Positions 43,180-54,815 of a stretch of DNA of 61,500 nucleotides are shown in pieces. A program made the position numbers and the translations under genes. Where the stretch lies: the NCBI GenBank assembly GCA_009760855.2, contig WPIO01000040.1, positions 1,018,501 through 1,080,000 of the forward strand. The letters are read 5' to 3'. Position 1 is the stretch's first letter. Each line of letters opens with the position of its first letter. The notes below the pieces were generated by a model. That model was not told where the DNA came from, ran no database searches, and saw only the letters and a list, made by a program, of their open reading frames with translations. This DNA is from Cristatella mucedo. Its lineage: Eukaryota; Bryozoa; Phylactolaemata; Cristatellidae.

Positions 43180-43900
43180 TTAACGTTGGAGCTTCAGTTT
43201 TAGTATCTTTTTGTTAAAAACCTTCCATTCAAAACCGTAAAACAGTTGGGGGAAAAGCAGCTGCTTACTGGGATTTTTTTTATTTGGCGCGAAAAACAGA
43301 TGTTTTACTGTTACCGCTAAGCAGTTATCAAAACCCCTAGTCGCACGCAGGGCGTCGCCCAGAGCGTCGTTTCGGCGGAGAAGCGCTCGTCGAGCGATCG
43401 ACGCGTCCGCGGGCCTACGAGCGACGCGAGAGATCTCGTGGGAGCGCAAAGAATAGCGAGCTCTCGCGGGAAAGACATCCGCGAGAGGTCGCTGGCGTCG
43501 TACCGCCGGCATTTTGAAAAGCCGCCGTTTTTGAAAGGTCCTCGCAGCGCTTCCACTGACCGAGAAAGGAAGTCTGAGCTCGGGACGCTGGCGGGACCAC
43601 GCGGCCTCCACCTGCACCTTGACCTGGCGTACGGCCGTGCGACGACCACGACCTCCGGAGTCGCGCGCCGCCGAGCGAAACGCCTCGGCCGACGGCGCCT
43701 GCGCGGCCGCGCCTCGAGCAAATTGCCTCTTTTTATTATCATTTCAAATCTTTTCAAGCAGTTCGAACTCCGCAAGGCAAGCGTAACAAAAGTCGCGTCG
43801 TCATCACCGATGCCTTGCCTCACCGCAGTCTCCATCCAGTATTCTGGAAAGCTCTCCCTAGCTCTTGGCCAGTGACTCGCTTGCAGCGAGTTGCCAAGCG
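43180..43900. other. GC-rich stretch with no recognisable gene
   Basis: A CpG-rich island in the AT-rich repeat zone. ORFs on both strands (up to 172 codons) do not resemble a family I know. It contains two close copies of a TTTTGAAA-centred motif (43511 and 43528) like one at about 1807 upstream of CEP135. It could be a promoter fragment. No gene is supported. Confidence 0.4.
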
Positions 43901-44173
43901 TCTGGATTGAGATCTTGTTGTGCTATGCGAAATGCTTACTATAGATAGCACCACTATCACTAGCTTGCACTGTAAAAGAAATCAAAAACAACTTCAACTT
44001 TACATTGGAATGCGGGGCCGAGTGTCCGCTGACCGTGAGCTGGTGAGCCCGCGCGCCACCGATCGACGTGCTTCAAGTTCCTATTCCTCAGCGCCGGTTA
44101 GCGAATCAGCACTGACATGCACGTACGGAATGTACGGACGTGCTGGCCATCTTACAATTTGTATTGGCTTTAC

Positions 44174-44362
44174 CAGCGGTTCTCAACCTGTGGGTCGCGC
44201 GACCCCTTTGGGGGTCGAGCGACCTTCTCGCAGGGGTCGCTTAAGACCGTCGGAAAACACGAACTTCCACATTCTGCCGGCAATAATTTTACGGCTGGGG
44301 GTCGCCACAACATGAGCAACTTCACTGAAGGGTCGCGGCATCAGGAAGGCTGAGCACCACTG
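44174..44362 (+). mobile_element. SPIN-like (SPACE INVADERS) hAT MITE
   Basis: A 189-bp non-autonomous hAT element. The left terminus is CAGCGGTTCTCAACC. The right terminus read inward is CAGTGGTGCTCAGCC. Subterminal blocks (GGGTCGCGCGACCCCTTTGG, AGACCGTCGGAAAACAC, AATAATTTTACGGCTGGGGG, CCACAACATGAG) match the SPIN consensus as I remember it. The central part of SPIN is deleted. The flanking octamers GGCTTTAC and GACTATGC agree at 5 of 8 positions, so the target duplication is decayed or absent. No coding capacity. Confidence 0.82.
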
Positions 44363-44862
44363 GACTATGCAGTGTGCGCGCGCGGAGTGTAGAACGGTCA
44401 GATTGCGTGCATGCGTGTCCACCGCTGACCAAAGTCGCGCGCAGCACGAATTCCGGCCGGTCACGCTCACTCTGGCAGCTTTCCAATACGCCAGCTCACC
44501 CAATGGGCGGTCCAAGCGGAAGCTGAGAAACGCAGGAAGTTACAGCAGTTCCGTCTCGTCGGGCGATGGCAAAAAATGATTCGTCGCACAGAGAGCGCGG
44601 GCTGCGAGAGCGCGTGCATGGCCAGCCTTTTTTACAAACTTTTTTTTTTAATCGCACAGCCCTGCGAAGCTCTGGCACGTCAATGTTCCACTTCAACTGT
44701 GAGAGCGCGCGCGCGCGTTACAGCGAAACAGGCAAAGTCACCAATCATCATCATCATCTGCCCCCTTTTTTCGGCACTCATCTTCGCAGTTGTACCGCGC
44801 TGTAATGGTACTATACATTTCACGCGGCACGTATAGGGCAGAAGAGTGTGAGAGTGAAGAGT

Positions 44863-44887
44863 AATAGAGCGTGAACTTCATTTAATC

Positions 44888-44943
<56 letters not shown>

Positions 44944-45042
44944 GTATGTGTGTATGTATATATATATAATCACTTAATCATTTAATCATGTATGCATATA
45001 TATATATATATATATATGATTAAATGAAGTTCATGCTCTATT
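44863..45042 (+). repeat. AT-rich foldback element
   Basis: Inverted arms of about 30 bases (AATAGAGCGTGAACTTCATT at the left, its inverse with one mismatch at the right) flank (AT)n with (TG)n. It looks like a MITE or a hairpin-forming repeat. Confidence 0.75.
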
Positions 45043-45346
45043 AAAATAAAATCAACTCAGTATAACTAGATGAATGGATGAATTGGAAGGGGTGGTTTCT
45101 AATGGAGCGAGCGGCGGCGGCAGCGGCGAGCTATACAGTTCGGTCCCGCTCGACGCCGCCAGACACGTGTTCGTACACGTCAAAGCGGTCGCACGCTACG
45201 GCGTACCGAGCGCTCCTGCAAATGCGCGCTAAGCCTCAGAGGTCTACTGAGTATAACTCGACTTCAAGAGATCTAGTTATGCCCTAATCCGCACTAATTA
45301 AAGCGCGGAATACGAGCAAGGGTGGATTTAGGCAGCTGAGGCGCAG

Positions 45347-45543
45347 CCCACCCTAAATCCTAAACGCTAAAGCCTAAAGACCCTAAATTCTATACCCGAA
45401 ACCCTAAAACCCTAAACGCTAAAACCTAAACCCTAAAAACTAAACTCTAAACCCTAAACCCTTCAAACCCTATACCCTAAATTATAAACCCTAAACACTC
45501 TAAACCTTAAACCCTCAGCACTAAACTGTAAAACCTAAACCAT
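45347..45543 (+). repeat. Degenerate CCCTAAA (TTTAGGG) array
   Basis: About 200 bases of seven-base telomere-like units. Roughly seven are exact CCCTAAA, and the rest differ by one or two bases or by length (ACCCTAAAA, CGCTAAA, CCTAAAC). No subtelomeric genes are visible. Confidence 0.8.
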
Positions 45544-45889
45544 ATACCGACGGAAATGTCCAACCCCAGGGGGGAGATGTCTGGGGGGAAACGTCCAGGG
45601 AGAGAAATGTCCGCACCCCCACCCGCGCGCAGAGAATGCACTGAGCTCGGATACGCACGACCGATATCTATGCAGTCACGTGGCAGTCACGCGTTCGATC
45701 TCGCGAAAGTCACGTGACGCAACGCATCGCTAGCACCTCAGCCTTGTGCTCCATCGATTTTACCCACTCGTCGCCAGGCGCCGACTATTCATGTGCACTG
45801 CACGGCGGCACAAATAATCTGGCCCCGTCATTGCGTCAGATCGCTCAAATAGAGCATCGACATCCCGTGACGCGACTGCAATTCAAGTA

Positions 45890-45915
45890 CCCCCCCCCCC
45901 CCCCCCCCCCCCCCC
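45890..45915 (+). repeat. Poly-C run of 26 bases
   Basis: An uninterrupted C homopolymer. The length may be an assembly estimate. Confidence 0.9.
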
Positions 45916-46206
45916 GCAGCGAGACGGCACCGTAAAGGCAGTTGCCATAACCCAGAGCTGCCCGTGCAGAATGCAGCAGCAGCAGCAAAGAAACGGCTGG
46001 CTGGAGTACCGGTGAGAAGTTGATGGACACTGATTGCGTGAATCAGGTGACGTATAGAAAGGACTGCGTGTAGTCTGCCAAAGGTAGAGCCGCGCACTGA
46101 TTTTGAGTCGCTGGGCAGCTCGAGCTGTAAATAATGCGGTGGATTTTTGCCGATAACCCTAATCTCATGCTGACCGACAGCGTACATCACAGATAATGCC
46201 ACACAG

Positions 46207-46243
<37 letters not shown>

Positions 46244-46424
46244 ATAATATATTAGAATAGTATACTACGATATAATAATTAACATGATGTTGAGGGAAAA
46301 GTGTGTGCGTCGCGTTTTTCATTAAATCATTATTAACTCATTAAGTTATTATTTCATCAAATTATTATTGAAGTCACGACGCACGAGTTTTTACCCCAAC
46401 CTTATAATTTAATATAGTATATAG

Positions 46425-46494
<70 letters not shown>

Positions 46495-46495
46495 G

Positions 46496-46555
<60 letters not shown>

Positions 46556-46560
46556 TACTA
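46207..46560 (+). repeat. (AT)n tracts
   Basis: (AT)n at about 46213-46240, 46430-46488 and 46502-46551, with TATAGTATTATA junctions shared between them, suggesting local duplication. Confidence 0.9.
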
Positions 46561-47109
46561 TAATATATATCAGTTAAAGCGACAGAAGTGCGAGACTCGG
46601 CGTAAGACATACTATGCAGTTCAGCATCTTGGCGTTCACAAATTTGTTGGCGCCAGCGCTGAAGGCAAAGGCGAATCTAGGATTGAAGCGCCGGGGTCAG
46701 GTGTCAGCCGGGGTCAGCCGTGTCAGACTTCGGTTTCCACCTACCGGGCAGATGGCAGCTGCCACCCTTTGGCGTCACCTCTGGCTGAAGGAGGCTAGCT
46801 GCTTGAATTTTTTAACAGGTTGGCGATAGCATGTCGAAGTAGGCTCATCGTGGTATCGAGTATGTGAAAACTGCGGGCGTGACTTTCTTTAGCGTCTACA
46901 AAGCACTCCAAAAACACTTGCATTTAAATTCTTTAACAGAGGCTTGTTTCATGGAAATCATCTAATGTGAAGCACTAAACCATATTAAGCAAGACTTCGG
47001 GATGTAGATTGTTTCATTACACACTCAAGAATGCTCACTTTATTGCGAAGCCACCATTTTGAATTGTCTTACTTTAGGACTTCCTGAAACTCACCATTTC
47101 TCTACCGTC

Positions 47110-48085
47110 GTAGTTCAACTGGAGATTTTTCTCTCCTAATTGGCGATACTGTCGCGAGACCGCCATTATGTACTCGGAGTGTAGGTGTCCTCTTTTTGTA
47201 ACAGCTTAAATTTTGACAGTTTTTTTACGAAGGCCACCTCAGCAGCTAGCCGTCACTTCCAATTCCTGCTTGAAATTAGGAGTCGCCCGTTACGGTGGCT
47301 GGCTAGAAATTTAACTAGCTCACGGTTCCTGCCTTGGCTCTTGGTTCTTTCCAGGTGAGATTGCTGCAATTCTGTCTTGGCTAGGCTAGCGAAAAAGCCA
47401 TTAATTCACTGCTGCTTGTGATAAATTTGGCTCCGTGGCCACGTGTCAAAACATCCCAGAGAGAACCCGCCACGTGTCTCCTTTGCTGAAAGAGCTGCAA
47501 TGGCGTCGGCGGATTGATCGGCGGATACAGCGTAAAGTTCTTACACTGAGCACAAGACCCGCCATAGCTTGGCTCTTTCGTAGCCAGGTCAATGCTGCGC
47601 CAGTTTCAGCCTCCTCGTACCCTCAAGTTCTCCCGGGACAATAAATTAGCTTTTTCATCACTTAGTAATAATAATGCATTTGATAAAACGCCCTCAGACA
47701 ACACAATCTCTTTCTACGGCGCTTTACATTTGCTGCCGAGTAAGCGCGATCGAACGGTTGGTGGTAGCACGTTCGCCAAGCAACAAGAATAGCATCATTC
47801 GCTTCAAGACCGTTGGCGACGGAAGCATTTGCTCTGCGGGTCGTAGGCTGCGAAACTAACTTTACACCATGTCTGTCTTACGCTTACGAGATATATATTC
47901 TCTCCTGCTGCCTGCGATTGTGGCACATCTGTTGCAGCCTGAGCTGAGCTGCGACCTACGCGCGATTCACTTCGTCGCCTGCCGTCGTGACTCCGATGAC
48001 TGCTTCGCACTTTCTCTTTTGTTGCACACGTGCAGTCTGTTGGCTAACGCACGAGCACCGAAAGCCGCTCGGGCTTTGGTATAGA
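47110..48085 (+). mobile_element. Degraded LINE copy, family 2, with a nested tail
   Basis: Scattered family 2 protein segments (SPLLKELQWRR, RKVLTL, FKTVGDGSICSAGRRLRN, then a LLANARAPKAAR end), with many frame breaks. A minus-strand family 1 LINE 3' end ((TAA)n, ACGCCCTCAGACAACACAAT, GGCGCTTTACATTTGCTGCC) is inserted at about 47666-47790. Confidence 0.65.
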
Positions 48086-48297
48086 AAGCTTTATTTATTT
48101 ATTTATTTTGGTAATAAATTATTTTAAATTTGGTAATAAATTATTATAAATTATTTAATAAATAATTTATTTTGGTAAAGCTTTATTTATTTTGGTATAG
48201 AAAGCTTTGCTATAGAAAGCTCTCCAGTGTAGCATCCACTTAGTTTTTTTGCGGCCTTGTAGAGTCAAGAACGCAGATGCACACTAGCGATATCCAA

Positions 48298-48325
48298 CCA
48301 ATCGCACGACGCGGACGTGACGTCA
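48298..48325 (+). promoter_or_regulatory. CCAAT box plus CRE
   Basis: CCAAT at 48298-48302 and a full palindromic CRE (TGACGTCA) at 48318-48325 lie close together at the edge of the CpG-rich block that leads into the large ORF at 49.5 kb. This is a plausible promoter of the RhoGEF-like gene, about 1.2 kb before its ATG. Motif evidence only. Confidence 0.35.
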
Positions 48326-49494
48326 GTGACTGCAACCCGGACGAATTAGCTGACACCGTAACTGACCGAGGAATACACAGTAGCTTTTTATAGGGGCGGA
48401 TTATTACCGGTAATCGAGTTGTCACGCTCCGTGAAAGCAGTCCTGCCTTCACAGGAAAACGGCGGCCGGCAACGAAAATGAAAGCGAGGCAACGAATACG
48501 AAAGCGAGGCCTCTTTTCCCGAATCCTGCGAATCGCTTTCCTTTCTGGCGCCCTGCAGCCGCCGTAGGTGGCTTTCTAGACACCTCTCTTGGGAGCGTTG
48601 GAGCGGAAGGAGAGTTTTTGTCCAAAAGGAAGTTGACTCTGAAAACCGGGTCAGCTTCGCGGGGGTGCTGCGCGCGCACCTCCCACGGTCGGCCGGCCGG
48701 CCGCCGCCGAAAGAAGCCGCAGCTGGCCGGACTGCCGCGCGCGGGCGAGCGCTGGGCCCGTCTTGCGGTCGTCCGCACTCTCCGACTCCGCCTCGGCTCG
48801 TGCGCTCGCTCCGACGATCGAGCCGAGGCGGAGAGCCGCCGCATACGGCTTACATACAGCCGCCGCGTACGCCGCCGCCGCCCGCGGCTTGCGCCGCGCG
48901 GGCGGCTGCCACCTGCGAGGCGCCAGCCGCCGCCGACGCGCCGCTGCGGTAGTCCGCGCGCGCGCGCGCGAGCGCGGCCTTTAAAGGGGGCGACGGACGG
49001 CGGCGGCGGAAGCGACGAGAGCTCGGCGCAGCTGGCTTTTTGATGAGCCCGCGATCAAACAACGCCCATAAAAAAGGCCGAGTGGCGTGCCGCGCGCGCG
49101 CTCTAGCGAGCGCGGCCGACGGGTAAAAATAGCCTCGCCAGAGCGCCGCGCGGCGAGCGGCAGCCGCCGCGCGCCGCCAGTCGCGCGATCTTTTGTTGCC
49201 GCGGCCGCGGGAGGGCTGAGCAAGAGACAAAGAGGAGAAGGGCGCGCGCTCGCGATCAGCGATCGCGACGGCGTATCCGGCGGCGGCGGCTGCTGCTCCG
49301 CCGTGGCCCAACCGCTGACGGGCGCGGCTGCCTGCTCCCAGAGTACCGCGTGCGCAGGCGCCAGCTGCGGCCGGCGACCGCTTTGGGGCCTGCCGCCGAC
49401 CCGTTCGCCGCTCACCGGCGCCGACGACGGTCGGCATCTCTCGAGGTTTCGGTTGCGCCGGCCGCGAAGGTGCGGCGGCGGCGGCGTCATCGCA

Positions 49495-52197
49495 ATGCCC
49501 CGGTTTTTTGCGATAGACAACCGGATGGAAGCCGCTGCGGCTGCGGCTGCGGCTGCATCGACGACGGCCGCGGACTCAGCCGTGACCGCCGCTGGCGGCG
49601 GCGGCTGCGGCGGCGGCGGCGGACCGGCCGTGCCGCGGCCGTCGTACACCAGCACCGCCCAGTGGGTAGTGCGGCGAGCAGAGGTGCGAGCTCGCTGCGA
49701 CAAGGTAGAGAGCCCGTTCGAGTGCTGGAGCGAGTGCACGCTGCTGGCGCGCGTGCGCCGCGGCGGCGGGCAGCCGGAAGGGTCGCCCGTGACGCTCTAC
49801 CTGCTGCGTCGGCGTGCGTCGGAGCCGACCCGACACTCGCCCGCGGCGGCGGCTGCGGCCGACGTCATTAAGGACTTCGCAGCAGCGCCGGCCGAACGGA
49901 GCACGGAGCCGGGTAACGGATCTGCGCGAGAAAATGAGTTTCTGACGGCGTCGCCGGTGGACGTCGAAACGTCGAGCTCAATGGTCGGCGGTCGGCCAAC
50001 GCCGCCCGCTCGCCGGACGGATAGAACGGGGGCGGCAGCGGCTGGAGGCTACGGCGGTGGCGGCGGAGGCGGCGCCGCCACCGCCGCTGCAGACGGCTTA
50101 CTCTCGGCGTGCGCCTCAGAGCCGGTGGCGGTGGCAGTGGCGGCGGCGGCGGCAGCAGCTACAGTCGACGGCGAGAACGCTGCCTCCGCGATCGGCGAGC
50201 GCGCCGAGGCCGAGAGCGAGACATCGAGCTCGCCGGTAGCGCCGACGACCGCGCCGACTGCGGCGCCGCTGCAGCGGCCCGGGCGAAGCCGGACGCCGCC
50301 GGAGCGGCCAGCCGGCGACTGCGGCGGCCTGCCCGCGGAGACATCGCCGAGTCAGCCGAAGGTGGACTCGACCTGTGAGGTCAGAGCGGAAAGAGGCACG
50401 TGCGGCGGACGGCCGCCGCCGCCGCCGAGCGCTGGCGGCGGTGACGACGCGGCGTTCGACGGCGGTATGCCCGCGGAGCGCTCGGCCTCGTTCACCAACC
50501 GGACGTGTCCCCGGAAGCCGACGGCGGCGATCGTCCATCGGTCGCCCAGCCATCCCGGCCGGCGGCCCGACTTTTTCGCGTCGGAGGTCCGACGAGCGAG
50601 CGCTGCGGCGGCGCTGCAAGTGAGCCGCGTCCGGAAGGTCCGCTCGCTTCGTTCCTTCACCTCTCCTTGTGAATCCGACGCCGCCGCCGCCGCACCCGCA
50701 GCCGGCGGCAGCGGCGGCGATTGGCCTGCGATTGGCAGCTACTTGCTCGGCCTCGCCGTCGCCGCCGCTGAGGCCGTGCTGTCCAACGTGGCTTACGACG
50801 ACGACGACTACGATCATCCGATCGGCGGCCGCGGCGGCGACGGACGCCCGGCCGCAGCGCGCTCGCCTCGCGTCCTGCGAAGGCCGCCCGTACCGGCGGC
50901 GCTGCAGTCGCAGTCCACCTCGCGTCGTCTGCTATCGACCTCCGAGCAGCCGTCGCTGCTGCTGCTGCCGCCGCTGCCCAACTGCGACGGCTGCGGCGAG
51001 CGCCCTCGTCTGCGACCGCTCTCGCTGCACCCGGAATTCCGCAGCATTGCCGACCACCTGCAGCGGTCGCCTTCGCCCGAGCCGCGCGCCATTGACGCCG
51101 ACTCGTCGTGCGGCGGCGGCGCCTCGCGGCGAACGCCGTCTTCGCGCGGATCCCCTCTTCCGTCGGGCGGCGGCGGCGGCGCTGCGCTCGACGGAATCGG
51201 CGGCGACGACGGCGACGACCAACCGTCGCCGTCGTCGCCCGGCGGCTCAGCGGTAGTGGTGCACTCGACGCCGAAGAAGCGCGCGACGGCGGCGGCTGCC
51301 AGACTGCACCCTTCGCGGAGCCACGGAGCTGCTTCTGGGCGGCTCGCTGCTGCCGCGAGCGACGGCAGCAGCGAGCCGCCGCCGCCGCCGCAGTCACTCG
51401 AGGACGAGGGCATCGACGGCATCGGCGACGCGATCGAGTGGACGCCGGTGCCCTCAAGCGGCGGGCGCCCAGCAGCTCCCGAGCCGTACGTCGTGGCGAC
51501 GGCGGACGGCTCGTTTGCACCTGCAGCGGCGGCGGCGGCGGCAGGCTCGCCGCTCGTCAAGAGAAAGTCGTCGTCAAAAAGTCGCAGCCACACTCACCCG
51601 CCGTCCGGCTCGACCGCAGCGGCGGCGAGCGCCGATGCGGATCAGCTGGCCGCCGCCGCCGCCAAGGGTCAAGGCCCCGAGTTTAGCAGCCTGGTCGACG
51701 TGTCGCCGGCGGCGGTCCGAGCGGGTTGCACCGCGCGGGACAGCGGCGGCGGCGGCTGCTGCGACGCTCGAAGTGCCACGTCGTCCTCCTCGCCTGCGGA
51801 CAGCCTCTATGGCAGTCTGCCCGCAATGACGCTCTCCGACGCTGCGGCCGCATCTCCAACGACAGCCAGCGATACTGCGGAGCCGACCTCAGCTTCCGCC
51901 TCCGCCGGCCACCAGCGCTTGGCTGTAGCCGAGGGCAAATCGAAGCGCGTCAAGAGCGACCCTTTTCCCGAGGGTCAAGGCTACCTGCTGCCTGCGACCC
52001 GCGACAGCGGCGGCGGAGGTCCCGCAAAAGTCCCGGTCAATTCGTCCGCTGCACCAGCGTACGCCAGAGCGGCGTCTTGCGTCGACGGCCTCGAGACCGG
52101 CGACGGAGGCCCTGCCAGTAACTTTCATCCGCCGTCCGGCGACGGCGCCGCGATGACTGCTGATTCTTCTTCAACTGCCGGCGGGGGCGGCAAGGCG
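49495..52197 (+). CDS. Large first coding exon of a probable RhoGEF gene, disordered
   Basis: An ORF of 901 codons from the first in-frame ATG (MPRFFAIDNRM; a second ATG lies 10 codons on) to a GTGAGT donor in phase 0. Residues about 56-105 look folded (QWVVRRAEVRARC, FECWSECTLLARV, VTLYLLRRR). The rest is Ala, Gly, Ser and Pro rich with homopolymer runs and short conserved-looking motifs such as LHPEFRSIADHLQ, DEGIDGIGDAIEW and GPEFSSLVDVSP. I do not recognise the protein from this exon. The next coding sequence seen in the same strand and phase is the Dbl-homology start at 60554, so it may be the N-terminal regulatory region of that GEF. The frame continues past the donor into (CT)n, which is why the uninterrupted ORF is longer. 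Confidence 0.6.
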
Positions 52198-52289
52198 GTG
52201 AGTCGCCTTCGCTGCAGCTTCTGGATGCTTCCTTTGACTCGGCCAGTTACAACGGTTTTTCTTTTTCGGTCACTATTTTATCATCTCAT

Positions 52290-52690
<401 letters not shown>

Positions 52691-52750
52691 TTTGCTCTCT
52701 CCTTCACTTCTTTCACCCTCTTTCTCACCTCTCTCGTCTTATCTATGCCT

Positions 52751-52862
52751 GCTGCTTGCTGATGTTGCCACCAATCATATGGTAATGCTTTCTATGCAGT
52801 ATCTGTAAAGTGCCTGGAAGAGATTCTCGGTTCTCTGAGGGCGCTATACAGAAGTATTATTA
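52751..52862 (+). mobile_element. LINE 3'-end fragment
   Basis: Matches the LINE tail: GTTGCCACCAATCATATGG, GTAAAGTGCCTGGAAGAGAT, then AGGGCGCTATAC and (ATT)n. It begins soon after the (CT)n tract. Confidence 0.75.
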
Positions 52863-52979
52863 TCATGATTACTACCATCATCTCTCTCATCCACTCCCTG
52901 TCGCTCTCTGTCGCTGTCGTTCTTAAGCCGCTCTCTCGCTTTCTCTTCCATTCCCCCACTCACTGTCCTATTGAGTTTC

Positions 52980-54120
52980 CCGAGCTTAGCTAAAGTTCGT
53001 CGTCTCCCGGCGACGGCGGCTCTCTGTCGCTGCCGCAGCAGCTTTCGCTCGAGTGCACGCACGCCTGGTAGAGCAACGCTCGCTCTCCGCCGACGCAGCA
53101 GCAGCGCAGCGCCGAGTACCGCGCCGAGTCTACGACGGCTGCCTGACATCGGCGGCCGCCCGCGTTCGTTCGCTCCGCCGTCGCGCCGGCGGCGGATCTC
53201 GCGGCGAGCCCCCAATTTTCGGAAAGCGAATGTAAAGCCGCACGATCGATAATCCGGCTGCAATTAGCCGGCGGCGAGGGGCGCCTCACGCGAGGCGGCC
53301 GCCGCCGGGCGGCGCTGTGCGCGCGCGCGCGCACGTCCGGCTCCGTCGAAAGTCGGCCTCAACCCGGTCGTCCCCCGCTCGTGCGCTTAAAGCCGAACGT
53401 CTCGCGCCGCCTAGTCAGCGTACCGCCCTAATTGACCTCGGCCTCGCCCGAAGTTCCGCCGGTCACGTGGCGAGCTCGGCAGCAACTGTTGGGCGCGCAC
53501 TTTCCCGGATGCCGCCCGCCTCGCCGCTATTGACGGCCTGCTTCATCATGGCCGAGGTGCGTGCACCCTCACCCCGTGCCCGTTCGTGTGCGTGCGCGCC
53601 GCTCCCTGCTACCGGCGCCTGCGGGCCGTAAAGACGGCGTCGGCGGCTCGCTGAAGCAGACCGGCACCTTCCAGCCATCTTGCTCGTTCGGTCAGCGGCA
53701 ACGCTCGTTCGGCGTCGAGCGTCGCGCTCGCGCTGAGTGCCAGCGGGCGCTCGCGCCGACGACATTGCCCGCGTGGCTGCGTGCATTTCGGGAGGTCGCT
53801 GGGCGCCGCCTCCGAGCCGGTCGTCGTCTCAGCCTGCCATCCCGTCGTAGCAGCAGCGGCGGCGGCGGCAGCAGACGCGTTCGCGCAGGGTTTCAGTGCG
53901 ACGTCGCGGGCCAATTCACGCGAGCGCCGAAGCCCGGCAAGCTGCTCGCCGCTGCAGTGCAAGCAGCGACCGCTCGATGGGCGGGGCGGCCGGAAATGAC
54001 CCGGCGGTAGCGAGCAGAGCTTAAGGCGCTGCTTCCGGCGGGTCGACTGGAGCGCTGCTTCCTGGTTGGTGCAGCCTTGGACGCATGCGCCGACGTCCGC
54101 GCGTCCATCTTCTGCCACGC
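52980..54120 (+). promoter_or_regulatory. CpG-rich stretch inside the RhoGEF intron
   Basis: CpG-dense, no recognisable protein, one CACGTG (about 53463) and an ATG with an immediate donor at 53548-53557. It could be an alternative promoter. Composition evidence only. Confidence 0.25.
53548..53556 (+). CDS. Possible alternative first exon (3 codons)
   Basis: ATG GCC GAG followed by a GTGCGT donor in phase 0, inside a CpG-rich block (about 52980-54120) with a CACGTG about 85 bases upstream. Its phase fits the DH exon at 60554. Very short and supported only by context. Confidence 0.15.
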
Positions 54121-54374
54121 CGAAGGCGCTTCACGTTCACACGATAGACTATGGGATTCGATCTAAATTAAAGCGACCGGAGTCCGAACCTGCTTAAGGC
54201 CGGTTCTGCTCGGACCCGAATGCCGCTGAACTCCCTTTGTAATGCTACCGATTCGTGTACGCGTAAGCGCACATGAATCTCAGGCGACCGGGTTCATTTG
54301 CAGACCCCCCCAATCCTTGACCTTGAACTCGCCACTGGCCTTCTCTGTCGCGAGAGCGGCAGACTCCAAAAGGT

Positions 54375-54725
54375 GCTGCTACTGTAGCGTAATGGCACAT
54401 ATCTCTGCCCCTAGCTCCACCAAACCGCAAGGACCGAGTGGGTGGCGATACGCGGAAAAGTTTTATGTAGCGCACTTGAAGCCTGAGCGGCTGTCGGTGC
54501 GCACGCGGTAGCCGACTTCGACTTCGTCTCACGCAGCAATGAGAAAGTGAGAAGCTTTGATGAGTCAGGTGAGCAGTCGAGGCAGCTAGCTGGAAATAGC
54601 TGGAAAGTGAAATAGCTGAAGTGGCAGGAAGCGGAAGTGCAGGGCGGCTGGACAGGATGAGCGACAGTCAGCAGCAGCAGACGTAGACGTAGTTGCGCAA
54701 GAATCGTGTTCTCAATTCGGTTTCG
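54375..54725 (-). mobile_element. LINE 3' fragment, family 2
   Basis: Minus-strand segments CLDCSPDSSKLLTFSLLRET and KSATACAPTAAQ, with surrounding nucleotide order, match the family 2 3' region at 21.0-21.2 kb with decay. Confidence 0.65.
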
Positions 54726-54738
54726 GTCCGTCTCATCC

Positions 54739-54815
54739 CTGCACCCCTCCTCCTCCTCCTCCTCCTCCTCCTCCTCTTCCTTTTCCTCCTTCTTTTCCTC
54801 CTCCTCGTCCGCTGC
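54739..54815 (+). repeat. (CTC)n/TTC-rich trinucleotide tract
   Basis: CTC triplets then TTC and CTC mixture. It yields the poly-Ser or poly-Glu reading frames seen here. Confidence 0.9.

Noticed and set aside
43180-43875. ORFs of 145-172 codons near 43.2-43.9 kb
   Set aside because: No similarity to known families, and overlapping ORFs on both strands as expected of GC-rich DNA.
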